Position numbers and translations under genes: made by a program. Shown here piece by piece: positions 43,197 through 50,899 of a DNA stretch of 64,000 nucleotides. Numbering within the stretch: position 1 is the first letter of the stretch; every line of letters begins with the position of its first letter. Under the pieces are notes generated by a model. The model was given only the letters and a program-made list of their open reading frames with translations. It did no database searches and was not told where the DNA came from. Source of the DNA: DATBSK01 sp040902705 (GTDB taxonomy: Bacteria; Actinomycetota; Acidimicrobiia; IMCC26256; PALSA-555); contig JBBDWT010000204.1 in the NCBI GenBank assembly GCA_040902705.1, positions 1 through 64,000 on the forward strand. The letters run 5' to 3'.

Positions 43197-44140
43197 CCCC
43201 CGAGCCGGGGAGACGCGAGCGAACGCCCGGGGACCGGGTATCCCGGTCCCCAGGGAGCGAGCCGGGGAGATGGGCGGCGGTGGTCGTGAACTACGAGTCC
43301 GGCCCCCTGCTCGTCGAGTGCGTCCGCTCGATCGTCGCCGACGTCAGCGCCGGCGTGCCGGAGGTGGTCGTCGTCGACAACGGTTCGACCGACGGTTCGG
43401 TCGAGAGGGTGCGTGCCGAGCTTCCCGACGTGCGGGTCGACGTCGCCGTGGAGAACCTGGGGTATGCCGGTGCGGCGAACCTCGGGATCGCGGCGACGTC
43501 GGCGCCGGTCGTGGCGGTGTGCAACTCGGACCTGCACGTCGCGTTCGGAACCGCTGCGGCGATGCTGCGCCGGCTCGACGACGAGCCCGATCTCGCGGCG
43601 GTCGGTCCGTCGATCCGCGAGCCGGACGGCACCTGGTACCCGTCGGCGCGCTGCGTCCCGACCGTGGGCGATGCGGTCGGACACGGCCTCCTCGGGCTGG
43701 TGAAGCCAGACAACCGGTTCACGCGTCGCTACCGCGAGCTCGACGCCGATCCAGCGGTGCCGCGCGACGTCGACTGGGTGTCGGGCGCGGCGGTCTGGTT
43801 GCGACGCTCCGCGCTCGCGTCCGTCGACGGCTGGGACGACGGCTACTTCATGTACGTCGAGGATGTCGATCTCTGCTGGCGGCTCCGGCGCGCCGGCTGG
43901 CGTGTCGCGTACGAGCCGGCCGGCGAGGTCGTGCACGTCCGGGGGGCGAGCACGGCCCGGCATCCGTACCGGATGATCGCCGAGCACCATCGATCGCTCC
44001 TCCGCTTCGCGGCGAAGCGCTGGCACGGCTGGCGGCGGATCCTCCTGATCCCGGCCGCGCTGTTCCTCGCCCTGCGCGCCGGCCTCGCCATGGTCGCCCG
44101 GTGCTTCCGGCGATCCGGTTCCGTGGAACCGAGCAGGTAA
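43193..44140 (+). CDS. Family 2 glycosyltransferase (rhamnosyltransferase/WbbL-like)
   Basis: 315 aa. The GT2 core starts at RWAAVVVNYESGP and has VVVDNGSTDGS, CNSDLHVAF as the metal region, SGAAVWLRRSAL and YVEDVDLCWRLRRAGW, as in WbbL-type enzymes; a C-terminal hydrophobic segment follows. The only start with a good N-terminus is the GTG at 43193, which overlaps the previous stop as GTGA. The first 27 residues then include a translated palindromic element. Removing a 57-bp unit gives the compact start V-T-P-E-P-G-R-W-A-A-V-V-V-N-Y. Confidence 0.87.
   Translation: MTPEPGRRERTPGDRVSRSPGSEPGRWAAVVVNYESGPLLVECVRSIVADVSAGVPEVVVVDNGSTDGSVERVRAELPDVRVDVAVENLGYAGAANLGIAATSAPVVAVCNSDLHVAFGTAAAMLRRLDDEPDLAAVGPSIREPDGTWYPSARCVPTVGDAVGHGLLGLVKPDNRFTRRYRELDADPAVPRDVDWVSGAAVWLRRSALASVDGWDDGYFMYVEDVDLCWRLRRAGWRVAYEPAGEVVHVRGASTARHPYRMIAEHHRSLLRFAAKRWHGWRRILLIPAALFLALRAGLAMVARCFRRSGSVEPSR
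43201..43270. repeat. GAGCGA palindromic element, copy C, with flanking 13-bp direct repeats
   Basis: CGAGCCGGGGAGA occurs at 43201-43213 and again at 43258-43270. Between them lie a GAGCGAACG box (43217) and a perfect 10-bp stem: GGGGACCGGG, loop TAT, CCCGGTCCCC (43229-43251). An AGGGAGCGA box follows. The unit from one direct repeat to the next is 57 bp, a multiple of three. Confidence 0.7.
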
Positions 44141-44143
44141 TCT
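44138..44143 (+). promoter_or_regulatory. -10 box (TAATCT) overlapping the GT2 stop codon
   Basis: TAATCT begins at the TAA stop and lies 9 nt before the ATG at 44153. Confidence 0.4.
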
Positions 44144-44152
44144 CGATCCGCC

Positions 44153-44962
44153 ATGGCGAACCGCAGCAAGTACACCCGCGCACGGATCCGTGCCCGTGGC
44201 CGTCGCCGCCAGAAGCGAGGCGGGGCATCGTGGTTCTACGGCGCGGTCGCGGTGATCGTGGTCGTCGGGGTCGCGCTGATCGTCGTCTCCCGCTCCAGCA
44301 CGGCCGACGTGCCACCGCAGCCGGGCAACCCCTCGACCGGTGAGGCCGGCGATCACTGGCACGCGGCGTTCGACGTCAACGTGTGCGGCGAGTGGCTGAG
44401 CAACCCGCCGGAGTTCGAGACCGCGGCCGACAACCCCAACGTGCGCGTGGGCATCCACACCCACGGTGACGGCTTCATGCACATCCACCCGTTCACCAAG
44501 TCCGAGGGTGGCGAGAACGCGACAGTCGGCCGGTTCCTCACGTACGGCGGGTGGAGCGCGTCCGAGGACTCCCTGTCGGCCTGGACCGGGCCGACGACTG
44601 CGCCCGACCAGAAGACGTGGTCCGACGGCGACAAGTGCCCCGAGGGCACCGAGTTCGCCGGCAAGAAGGGCGTCGTGAAGTGGTCGATCAACTGCAAGGC
44701 TCGCGACGGGAACCCGTCCGACTTCACGCCGTCCGACGGCGACGTCGTCGCGATCGCCTTCCTCCCCCAGAACGAGGCGATCGGCGTGCCGCCGAACGCG
44801 AGCTCTGCGCCGGCCAACGACGGCGGGAGCGACGCGCCGCTCAACGTGAAGGGCTGCTCCACCGCGGGCCCGGGTGGGCAGACCACCACGACGATCGCCG
44901 GTGCTCCGACACCCGACTCCACCGCCGCGACGACGGACACGACCGCGACACCTGCAACGTGA
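44153..44962 (+). CDS. Single-pass membrane protein with His-rich extracytoplasmic domain
   Basis: 269 aa, function unknown. A very basic N-terminal 25 residues (RARIRARGRRRQKRGG) precede one membrane helix (about 28-46). The outer domain has DHWHAAFDVNVCG and GIHTHGDGFMHIHPF. Seven closely spaced His residues could bind a metal, and three other cysteines (KCPEG, INCKA, KGCST) follow. The C-terminus is a Thr/Ala/Pro-rich tail. The next gene overlaps its stop as GTGA. Lying inside the sugar-nucleotide block suggests an envelope role. Confidence 0.6.
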   Translation: MANRSKYTRARIRARGRRRQKRGGASWFYGAVAVIVVVGVALIVVSRSSTADVPPQPGNPSTGEAGDHWHAAFDVNVCGEWLSNPPEFETAADNPNVRVGIHTHGDGFMHIHPFTKSEGGENATVGRFLTYGGWSASEDSLSAWTGPTTAPDQKTWSDGDKCPEGTEFAGKKGVVKWSINCKARDGNPSDFTPSDGDVVAIAFLPQNEAIGVPPNASSAPANDGGSDAPLNVKGCSTAGPGGQTTTTIAGAPTPDSTAATTDTTATPAT

Positions 44963-46059
44963 AGGCCGTCGTCCTCGTCGGGGGCGAGGGCACGCGTCTC
45001 CGTCCGCTGACCAGCACCGTCCCGAAGCCGCTCCTCCCGATCGCGGGTCAGCCGTTCGTGGAGCGCCAGCTGTCGTGGCTCGCCCGGCACGGCGTCGACG
45101 ACGCCGTGCTCTCGCTCGGATACCTGCCCGACGCGTTCGTGTCGCACTTCCCCGACGGCGAGTTCGACGGCGTGCGGTTGCGCTACGCCGTCGAGCCCGT
45201 CCCCCTCGGCACCGCGGGTGCGATCCGATTCGCCGCGCAGGCGGGCTGCATCGAGGAGCGGTTCGTGGTCTGCAACGGCGACGTCCTGACCACCCTCGAC
45301 GTGAGCGCGCTGGTCCGGTTCCACGAAGCGCGCGGTGCCGAGGCGACGATCCACCTCACGCGCGTCGAGGACCCGGCGTCGTTCGGTGTCGTCCCCACGT
45401 TCGACGACGGCGAGGTGAAGGCGTTCGTCGAGAAGCCGCCATCGGGCACCGCACCGAGCGACTGGATCAACGCGGGCACGTACGTGCTCGAGCCGTCGGT
45501 CCTCGAGCGCATCCCCGAGGGCCTGGCCGTCTCGATCGAGCGCGAGACGTTCCCGCGCATGCTCGAGGAGCGAGGACATCTCTTCGCGTCGGGCACCGAC
45601 GACTACTGGATCGACATCGGGACTCCCGAGAAGTATCTGCAAGCGCACGAGGACACGCTTCGAGGCGCGGTCGGCCTTCCTCCGCTGCGTGACGCGCGCG
45701 AGATCGCGACCGGAGTGTGGGTACAGGGCGAGCCCGGGCTCGCCGCCGATGCCGTGGTCCGCGCACCGAGCCTGCTCGGCGCCGCGTCGGTCGTCGAGAG
45801 TGGTGCGCGCGTGGAGAACGCGACGATCGGCGCGGGTTGCTTCGTCGGCATCGACGCAACGGTGAAGGGCTCCGTGCTCCTCGCCGGTGCGCGGGTCGAG
45901 CGGGGCGCGACCGTCGTCGCCTCCATCGTCGGGTCCGACGCCCACGTGGGGGAGCGCGCCGTCGTCACCGAAGGGTCCATCGTCGGGCCCGGGTTCCACG
46001 TCGCCACCGACGCGCACCTCGCGGGCGAGCGCGTCGAGCTCTCGACTGCGGCAGGCTGA
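44959..46059 (+). CDS. Sugar-1-phosphate nucleotidyltransferase (mannose-1-phosphate guanylyltransferase-like)
   Basis: 366 aa. The N-terminal domain begins VVLVGGEGTRLRPLTSTVPKPLLPIAG, the nucleotidyltransferase loop, with VVCNGDVLTTLD as the metal site and FVEKPPSG plus NAGTYVLEPS further on. The C-terminal 110 residues form a left-handed beta-helix of hexapeptide repeats (VRAPSLLGAASVVESGARVENATIGAG). Either GDP-mannose or a dTDP/UDP-sugar is the product; the fused beta-helix fits the GDP-mannose type. Overlaps the upstream gene as GTGA. Confidence 0.88.
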   Translation: MKAVVLVGGEGTRLRPLTSTVPKPLLPIAGQPFVERQLSWLARHGVDDAVLSLGYLPDAFVSHFPDGEFDGVRLRYAVEPVPLGTAGAIRFAAQAGCIEERFVVCNGDVLTTLDVSALVRFHEARGAEATIHLTRVEDPASFGVVPTFDDGEVKAFVEKPPSGTAPSDWINAGTYVLEPSVLERIPEGLAVSIERETFPRMLEERGHLFASGTDDYWIDIGTPEKYLQAHEDTLRGAVGLPPLRDAREIATGVWVQGEPGLAADAVVRAPSLLGAASVVESGARVENATIGAGCFVGIDATVKGSVLLAGARVERGATVVASIVGSDAHVGERAVVTEGSIVGPGFHVATDAHLAGERVELSTAAG

Positions 46060-46063
46060 GGCG

Positions 46064-47008
46064 ATGCGCGCACTCGTGACCGGCGGAGCCGGCTTCATCG
46101 GATCGAACCTCGTCGACCGGCTCCTCGCCGACGGTCACGACGTCGACGTCGTCGACGATCTCTCCTCGGGTGCGCTGGCGAACCTCACCGACGCCCGCGC
46201 CCAGCGCAGCAATCGCATGACCTTCCAGCGGCTCGATGTTCGCTCCGGTGCCGTCACGGAGCTCATCTCGCACCGCAAGCCCGAGGTCGTGTTCCACCTC
46301 GCGGCCCAGGCGAGCGTCACCGTGTCGGTGGCCAAGCCGGCGTTCGACGCCGAGGTGAACATCCTCGGATCGATCAACGTGATCGAGGGTGCGCTCAACG
46401 CCGGCACCCGCAAGGTCGTCTTCGCCGGATCGGGCGGAACGCTCTACGGCGTGCCCGAGTCCACTCCGACCCGTGAGGGTCATCCGCAGCATCCCGTGTC
46501 GCCGTACGGCGTGGCCAAGAAGGCGGTCGGGGACTACCTGCACTACTACCGAGAGGTGCACGGCCTGGAGTCCACGACGCTCGCGCTCGCCAACGTCTAC
46601 GGCCCACGCCAGGACCCGCACGGCGAGTCGGGCGTGGTCGCGATCTTCGCCTCGAAGCTGCTGGCGGGGGACCGTCCCACGATCTTCGGCGATGGCGAAC
46701 AGACGCGTGACTACGTGTTCGTGGACGACGTGTGCGACGCCTTCGTCCGCGCCGCCGACAAGGCGGGCGGGCTCGTGGTCAACATCGGCACCGGGCTCGA
46801 GACGAGCGTGCAGCACCTGTTCGACGCGATGGCACGCGACGTCGGCTTCACCGAGCCCGCGCGCTACGCACCGCCCCGCGCCGGAGAGTTGCGTCGTTCG
46901 GCGCTCGATCCGGGTCGCGCCGCGATCCACCTCGGGTGGGAGCCGTGGACGAACCTCGACCAGGGTCTCCACCGTACGCTCGAGTTCTTCCGCAGCCGCG
47001 CGGGCTGA
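46064..47008 (+). CDS. NAD-dependent epimerase (UDP-glucose 4-epimerase-like)
   Basis: 314 aa. TGGAGFIGSNLVDRLL, VFHLAAQASVTVSV, catalytic Thr in GSGGTLYG, YGVAKKAVGDY with Tyr and Lys, and NVYGPRQDPHGESGVVAIF are typical of GalE-like extended SDRs. It starts 4 nt after the nucleotidyltransferase stop and closes the glycan-precursor run. The exact sugar cannot be told from sequence. Confidence 0.88.
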   Translation: MRALVTGGAGFIGSNLVDRLLADGHDVDVVDDLSSGALANLTDARAQRSNRMTFQRLDVRSGAVTELISHRKPEVVFHLAAQASVTVSVAKPAFDAEVNILGSINVIEGALNAGTRKVVFAGSGGTLYGVPESTPTREGHPQHPVSPYGVAKKAVGDYLHYYREVHGLESTTLALANVYGPRQDPHGESGVVAIFASKLLAGDRPTIFGDGEQTRDYVFVDDVCDAFVRAADKAGGLVVNIGTGLETSVQHLFDAMARDVGFTEPARYAPPRAGELRRSALDPGRAAIHLGWEPWTNLDQGLHRTLEFFRSRAG

Positions 47009-47011
47009 GCG

Positions 47012-47617
47012 TCAGCGCGCGACCCGCAGCTCGTCGATCGGCACGTCGGGGCGCTCCCGCGGCACGTACGCCGGGTCGGGATGCCCGACGAGGACCAGCG
47101 CCTGCGGGCTCCATTCCTCGGGGAGCTCCAGGGCGTCGCGCGCCGCCTCGGGGCAGAAGATCGGTGCCGCCACCCAACACGACGCGAGCCCGGCCTCGGC
47201 AGCCGACAGCATGAGGTTCTCGACTCCGGCACCGAGCGAGAGCACGGCCATGCCCCATTCGGCCCGACGGCGGTCCTCGTCGGGGTAGCGGTCGAGCCCG
47301 TCCCACGTCAGGCACCCGAGCAGGAGCGCGGGCGCGGTCGTGAGCTTGGCGTGCGACGCGTCGACGAGCTCGTCGATGCGCTGCTGCGTCACACCGTCCG
47401 CGGCGAGGTCGGCCTGCCACCGCGCACCCATGCCGTCGGCCAGCGCGGTCTTGCCCCCGGCGGTGTCGATGACGCACCACCGCCACGGTCGCGAGTGGTG
47501 CGGGGCCGGCGCCAGGCATGCGGCTTCGACGAGCTCGTCGAGGACGCCACGTCCGACGGGCTCGTGGGTGAACGCCCGGATCGAACGGCGGGCCTCGATG
47601 AAGGCCGGGACGCTCAT
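47012..47617 (-). CDS. FMN nitroreductase-fold protein, equivalent of the FbiB C-terminal domain
   Basis: 201 aa. ARRSIRAFTHEPVG, APAPHHSRPWRWCVI and AAEAGLASCWVAAPIFCPEAARDALELP align in order with the C-terminal half of mycobacterial FbiB, which reduces dehydro-F420-0 using FMN. Here it is a separate gene whose ATG overlaps the stop of the cofE-like gene (ATGA). It is therefore probably the dehydro-F420 reductase and not a general nitroreductase. Confidence 0.85.
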   Translation of the reverse strand: MSVPAFIEARRSIRAFTHEPVGRGVLDELVEAACLAPAPHHSRPWRWCVIDTAGGKTALADGMGARWQADLAADGVTQQRIDELVDASHAKLTTAPALLLGCLTWDGLDRYPDEDRRRAEWGMAVLSLGAGVENLMLSAAEAGLASCWVAAPIFCPEAARDALELPEEWSPQALVLVGHPDPAYVPRERPDVPIDELRVAR

Positions 47618-48321
47618 CGGAACAGGTCCTCGCCGGGTGGGCGGACGAGGTCGCGGGCGCTGCCCTCCCGCCGCCAGGAGGCGTCGAGGCCGCGCACGAT
47701 CGCAGCCGGGACACCCGCGGCCTTGCCCATCACGAGCTCCGCCGCGCCGGCCACCTCGTCGGCGATCGCGACCTCGGTGACCTGGAGCTCACGTCCACCG
47801 GCGTCGCGCTCGCCGCGGAGGTCGACCACCGCAGCGAGACCGGAGACGCCGATCGCGACGTCGGTGAGCCCGAGCCGCCAGGCGCGCCCGAACGTGTCCG
47901 AGATGACGACGGCGACCTCCGCACCGTGGCGTGCGCGCAGCGCGTCCCGCACATGCCGGGCCGAGCGGTCGGCGTCGACCGGGAGGAGCGCGGCCCGGCC
48001 CTCGGGCACGTTCGACACGTCGATCCCCGCGTTCGCGCACACCCACCCGTGGCTGGTCTCGCTGATGATGAGATCGCCGCGTCGGCGCAGGATCCGCACC
48101 GACTCCGACTCGATGAGCTCGCGGCGGGCGCCCGGATCGTCGGGGTCGAGGTCGACCATTCGGCCTTCGGCCTTCGAGATGACCTTCTGCGTGACGACGA
48201 CGCAGTCACCGTCAGCGAGCGGCGTCTCCTGGGCGCGTGCTGCGTCGGCGAGCAGGTCCGCGAGCTCGTCGCCGCGCGTCACCTCGCCGATCCCCGCGAT
48301 CGGGATGATCGTGAGGGTCAC
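47614..48321 (-). CDS. cofE: Coenzyme F420-0:L-glutamate ligase
   Basis: 235 aa, corresponding to the N-terminal half of FbiB. It adds gamma-linked glutamates to F420-0 with GTP. Landmarks are PIAGIGEVTRGDELADLL, DGDCVVVTQKVISKAEGR, TSHGWVCANAGIDVSNVPEG and SDTFGRAWRLGLTDVAIGVSG. GTG start overlaps the cofD stop as GTGA. Confidence 0.92.
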   Translation of the reverse strand: MTLTIIPIAGIGEVTRGDELADLLADAARAQETPLADGDCVVVTQKVISKAEGRMVDLDPDDPGARRELIESESVRILRRRGDLIISETSHGWVCANAGIDVSNVPEGRAALLPVDADRSARHVRDALRARHGAEVAVVISDTFGRAWRLGLTDVAIGVSGLAAVVDLRGERDAGGRELQVTEVAIADEVAGAAELVMGKAAGVPAAIVRGLDASWRREGSARDLVRPPGEDLFR

Positions 48322-49256
48322 GCGACGGCAGCGAGCGTGTGGCGCGCCAGCGCCGCGGCGACGCGTGCGTCGCGCATCACGGTGTCGGTGACGACCGCGC
48401 GCACTCCGAGCGACTCGACCTCCGCCACGAGGTGCGCGTCCTTGGCGTCGATGACGAGCGCGGAGCAGAAGTCGCGGTAGGCGCGAGCGACGCCGACACA
48501 CGACACCTCGATGCCGAGGGGGCCCATCAGGCGATCGGCGGGGCCGCGCACGGGTGCGCCGCCCACGATCGGGCTCACTCCGACGACGCGGTCGCGTCGG
48601 CGGACGAGTGCGTCGCGGATCCCGGGGACCGCGAGGACCGGGCCGATCGAGATCACGGGATTGCTCGGGCAGATCAGGATCGTCTCGGCGGCATCGATCG
48701 CCTCGAGCACGCCCGGCGCCGGGTGGCTCGCGTCGGCACCCTCGAAGCGCACGCCGACGACCGGGGGCTCGGCCCGGCGGCGCACGAACCAGTCCTGCAT
48801 CGCGAGCTCGACCGTCTCTCCGAGCCGGTCGCGCACCGTGATGCGGGTGGCGACGCGGTCGTCGGTCATCGGGAGCAGGGTGGCGTCGAGCCCCCACGCG
48901 AGCGCGATCTCGTTCGTCACGGTGCTGACGGTCGCGCCCTCGCGGAGCCGACGCGTCCGGTAGAGGTGGGTCGCGAGATCGCGGTCGCCGAGGTTGAACC
49001 ACGTCTCCTCGCCGTAGCGCGCCAGGGCTCCGATGGTGTGGAAGGTCTCGCCCGCGAGGCCCCACCCGGTGTCGGGGTTCGACGCGCCGGCGAGGCGGTA
49101 CGTCACGCTGTCGAGATCGGGACTCACCCAGAGCCCGTGGAACTCGTCGTCGTCGCCGGTGTTGACGATCACCGTCACGGTCGCCGGATCGACCACGTCG
49201 ACGAGCCCGGCCAGGAACCGGGCTGCACCAACCCCTCCCGCGATCGCCGTGAGCAT
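48318..49256 (-). CDS. cofD: 2-phospho-L-lactate (or phosphoenolpyruvate) transferase of F420 synthesis
   Basis: 312 aa, FbiA/CofD family. It joins the activated phosphoenolpyruvate or phospholactate unit to Fo. Family pattern: TAIAGGVGAARFLAGL at the start, VNTGDDDEFHGLWVSPDLDSVTYRLAG, GDRDLATHLYRTRRLREG and ICPSNPVISIGPVLAVPG. It is the first gene of the cofD-cofE-reductase operon. ATG at 49256 with a TAGCGT box 7 nt upstream. Confidence 0.94.
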   Translation of the reverse strand: MLTAIAGGVGAARFLAGLVDVVDPATVTVIVNTGDDDEFHGLWVSPDLDSVTYRLAGASNPDTGWGLAGETFHTIGALARYGEETWFNLGDRDLATHLYRTRRLREGATVSTVTNEIALAWGLDATLLPMTDDRVATRITVRDRLGETVELAMQDWFVRRRAEPPVVGVRFEGADASHPAPGVLEAIDAAETILICPSNPVISIGPVLAVPGIRDALVRRRDRVVGVSPIVGGAPVRGPADRLMGPLGIEVSCVGVARAYRDFCSALVIDAKDAHLVAEVESLGVRAVVTDTVMRDARVAAALARHTLAAVA

Positions 49257-49263
49257 GACGGAA

Positions 49264-49269
49264 ACGCTA
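49264..49269 (-). promoter_or_regulatory. Leaderless -10 box (TAGCGT) for the F420 operon
   Basis: Minus-strand TAGCGT, 7 nt before the cofD ATG. Confidence 0.5.
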
Positions 49270-49320
49270 ATGCCCGGGCGGAGGCGGAATTCCAGCCGGT
49301 GCGCTGCGGGTGCGTCCGTA

Positions 49321-49340
49321 CGAACGGGACATCCCGTTCG
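49321..49340 (-). terminator. Hairpin after the HNH gene
   Basis: CGAACGGGA, CA, TCCCGTTCG: a perfect 9-bp inverted repeat about 40 nt past the HNH stop and before the cofD promoter. It is likely to end HNH transcription. There is no T tract. Confidence 0.45.
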
Positions 49341-49378
49341 GCATCGACGTCTGAGTCGACGACCTCGGCCGCGGCGTG

Positions 49379-50593
49379 TCACGCCGCGTCGGTATCTCGT
49401 CGCTCGGGTTCGCCGAGGTGTTCGTCGGGTGGGACGAGGATCCAGTCGCCGTCGGGTCGGGGGTCGATGGTGTAGCCGTCGTAGGTGATGAGGTCGTGGT
49501 GCTCGGGGCAGGCGGGGCCGAGGATCTCGAACGCGGTGAGCTGGTGCTCGGCGAAGCCCTGGATGTGGTGGCGTTCGAGGTGCTCGGTCCGGTCACAGCC
49601 CCGGACCTTGCACGTCGGGCTGGCCTCCGCGACCGCGATCTTGAGCGCTTCGGGCACGTGCCGGGTCTGGGTGACGATCGCCCGGACGTCTCGGCCGTAG
49701 CGCAGCACCAGCTCGAGCAGTCCGTGCGGAAGGACCGCACGTGCATGGGAGACGGGGACGGGTCCGACGCCGGGGATCTCGCACACGCCTTCGCCAGTGG
49801 CGGCCTCGGTGCCCAGGAGTCGGGAGAGGTCGACAGTGATCCGCGTGAGCGGCGTCGCCTTCTTCGACGTCCTCGTCTTGGAGTCGTTCCCGTCGGCACG
49901 GTCGGACTCGGCGAGGCCGACGAGGGCGTCGAAGCGGTAGGCGTGCTGGGGCTCGTGGCGCCCGTCCCGGCGCGCCTCGTCGAACACCCGGCGTTGCCGC
50001 GGAGCGAGCGTGTCGAGGAGCTTCGCGACCTCGGTGGTGGGCCCGTTGAACGAGCCGTGTGTCTCGACCCCGCGCGTCCAGGTCCGGAAGCCCCGGGTCC
50101 GGTGCGCGCGCCGCTGGGCCTCCTCGAGGTCGGTCACGGCCGCGACGACTCGCTCCTGCTTGCGGGTGAGCTCGCGCATCCCGTCGCGCTCCGCGCAGCG
50201 CAACATCGAGCTCTCGGACTCCGGCGCCACGGACGCCGCGAGCGTCACCTGCGTGGCCTGTGCGATCGACAGCGAACCGTCGCGCAGCTTCGTCTCGGTC
50301 GCCGGCAGGTCCGCCACACGATCGGCCGTCTGGAGCGCCTGACGCGCCGTGTGCTCGGAGGTTCCCGAGACGTTGGCGAACCACTGCTCCGGAGTCGCTG
50401 CGTGCGACGTCGTCCGCCAGGAGCTCGCGTCGACCGCGCGCTTGGCGAGGAGGACCTTCGCCGCGGCGAAGAGCCGTTCACCTTGGGCGGCGACTTCGAC
50501 GAGTCGTGCCGCGTCGCGTCCCGCGTAGGTCGCAGGGTCGAGTGCAGCGACGGTGTCGCGCAGCTCGGTGGCGATGCGGTCCAGCGTGAACAT
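49379..50593 (-). CDS. DUF222 / HNH endonuclease domain protein
   Basis: 404 aa. An N-terminal helical DUF222 region (about 1-300) precedes a C-terminal HNH nuclease: CKVRGCDRTEHLERHHIQGFAEHQ then GPACPEHHDLIT, with the paired cysteines and HH. This is the multi-copy 13E12-type family of actinobacteria, often near repeats and thought to be semi-mobile. ATG at 50593 with AAGGTGG upstream. The flanks carry hairpins on both sides. Confidence 0.9.
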   Translation of the reverse strand: MFTLDRIATELRDTVAALDPATYAGRDAARLVEVAAQGERLFAAAKVLLAKRAVDASSWRTTSHAATPEQWFANVSGTSEHTARQALQTADRVADLPATETKLRDGSLSIAQATQVTLAASVAPESESSMLRCAERDGMRELTRKQERVVAAVTDLEEAQRRAHRTRGFRTWTRGVETHGSFNGPTTEVAKLLDTLAPRQRRVFDEARRDGRHEPQHAYRFDALVGLAESDRADGNDSKTRTSKKATPLTRITVDLSRLLGTEAATGEGVCEIPGVGPVPVSHARAVLPHGLLELVLRYGRDVRAIVTQTRHVPEALKIAVAEASPTCKVRGCDRTEHLERHHIQGFAEHQLTAFEILGPACPEHHDLITYDGYTIDPRPDGDWILVPPDEHLGEPERRDTDAA

Positions 50594-50714
50594 GGGTCCA
50601 CCTTGTCAGAGGGGTGTGACAGCTACCCCGTCGAACCGGCCGCGCGCGCGCGGACAGTTCCGAGACCTCGAGAGACACGATCTTGGCGTCACTTCGCTCA
50701 TCGGCGCTGCGCGC

Positions 50715-50754
50715 ATGCGTCCCCCGACCCGCTCTGTGACGGTGAGGGACGCAT
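50715..50754. repeat. Hairpin repeat family 2, copy 2
   Basis: ATGCGTCCCCC / GAGGGACGCAT with an 18-nt loop; one C-A mismatch. It lies in the 306-bp space between the HNH gene and the Lys/Pro-tailed protein gene, which otherwise contains no gene that can be supported. Confidence 0.7.
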
Positions 50755-50781
50755 CAATGACGCGGGCAACGCCCGTCTACC

Positions 50782-50819
50782 TGCGTCTCCCGACCCGCCC
50801 CACGACGGTGAGAGACGCA
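50782..50819. repeat. Hairpin repeat family 2, copy 3
   Basis: TGCGTCTCCC / GAGAGACGCA with the same 18-nt loop pattern (GACCCGC...GACGGT). The inner T-A pair replaces the C-G pair of copy 2. Confidence 0.7.
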
Positions 50820-50899
50820 CCCAGGGGTTTGGGCGCGGACGCGACGAGGCCCCGGGCGGGGGGACACCGGGGGCCTCGTGGTGGAGCTCGATGGTGCGG

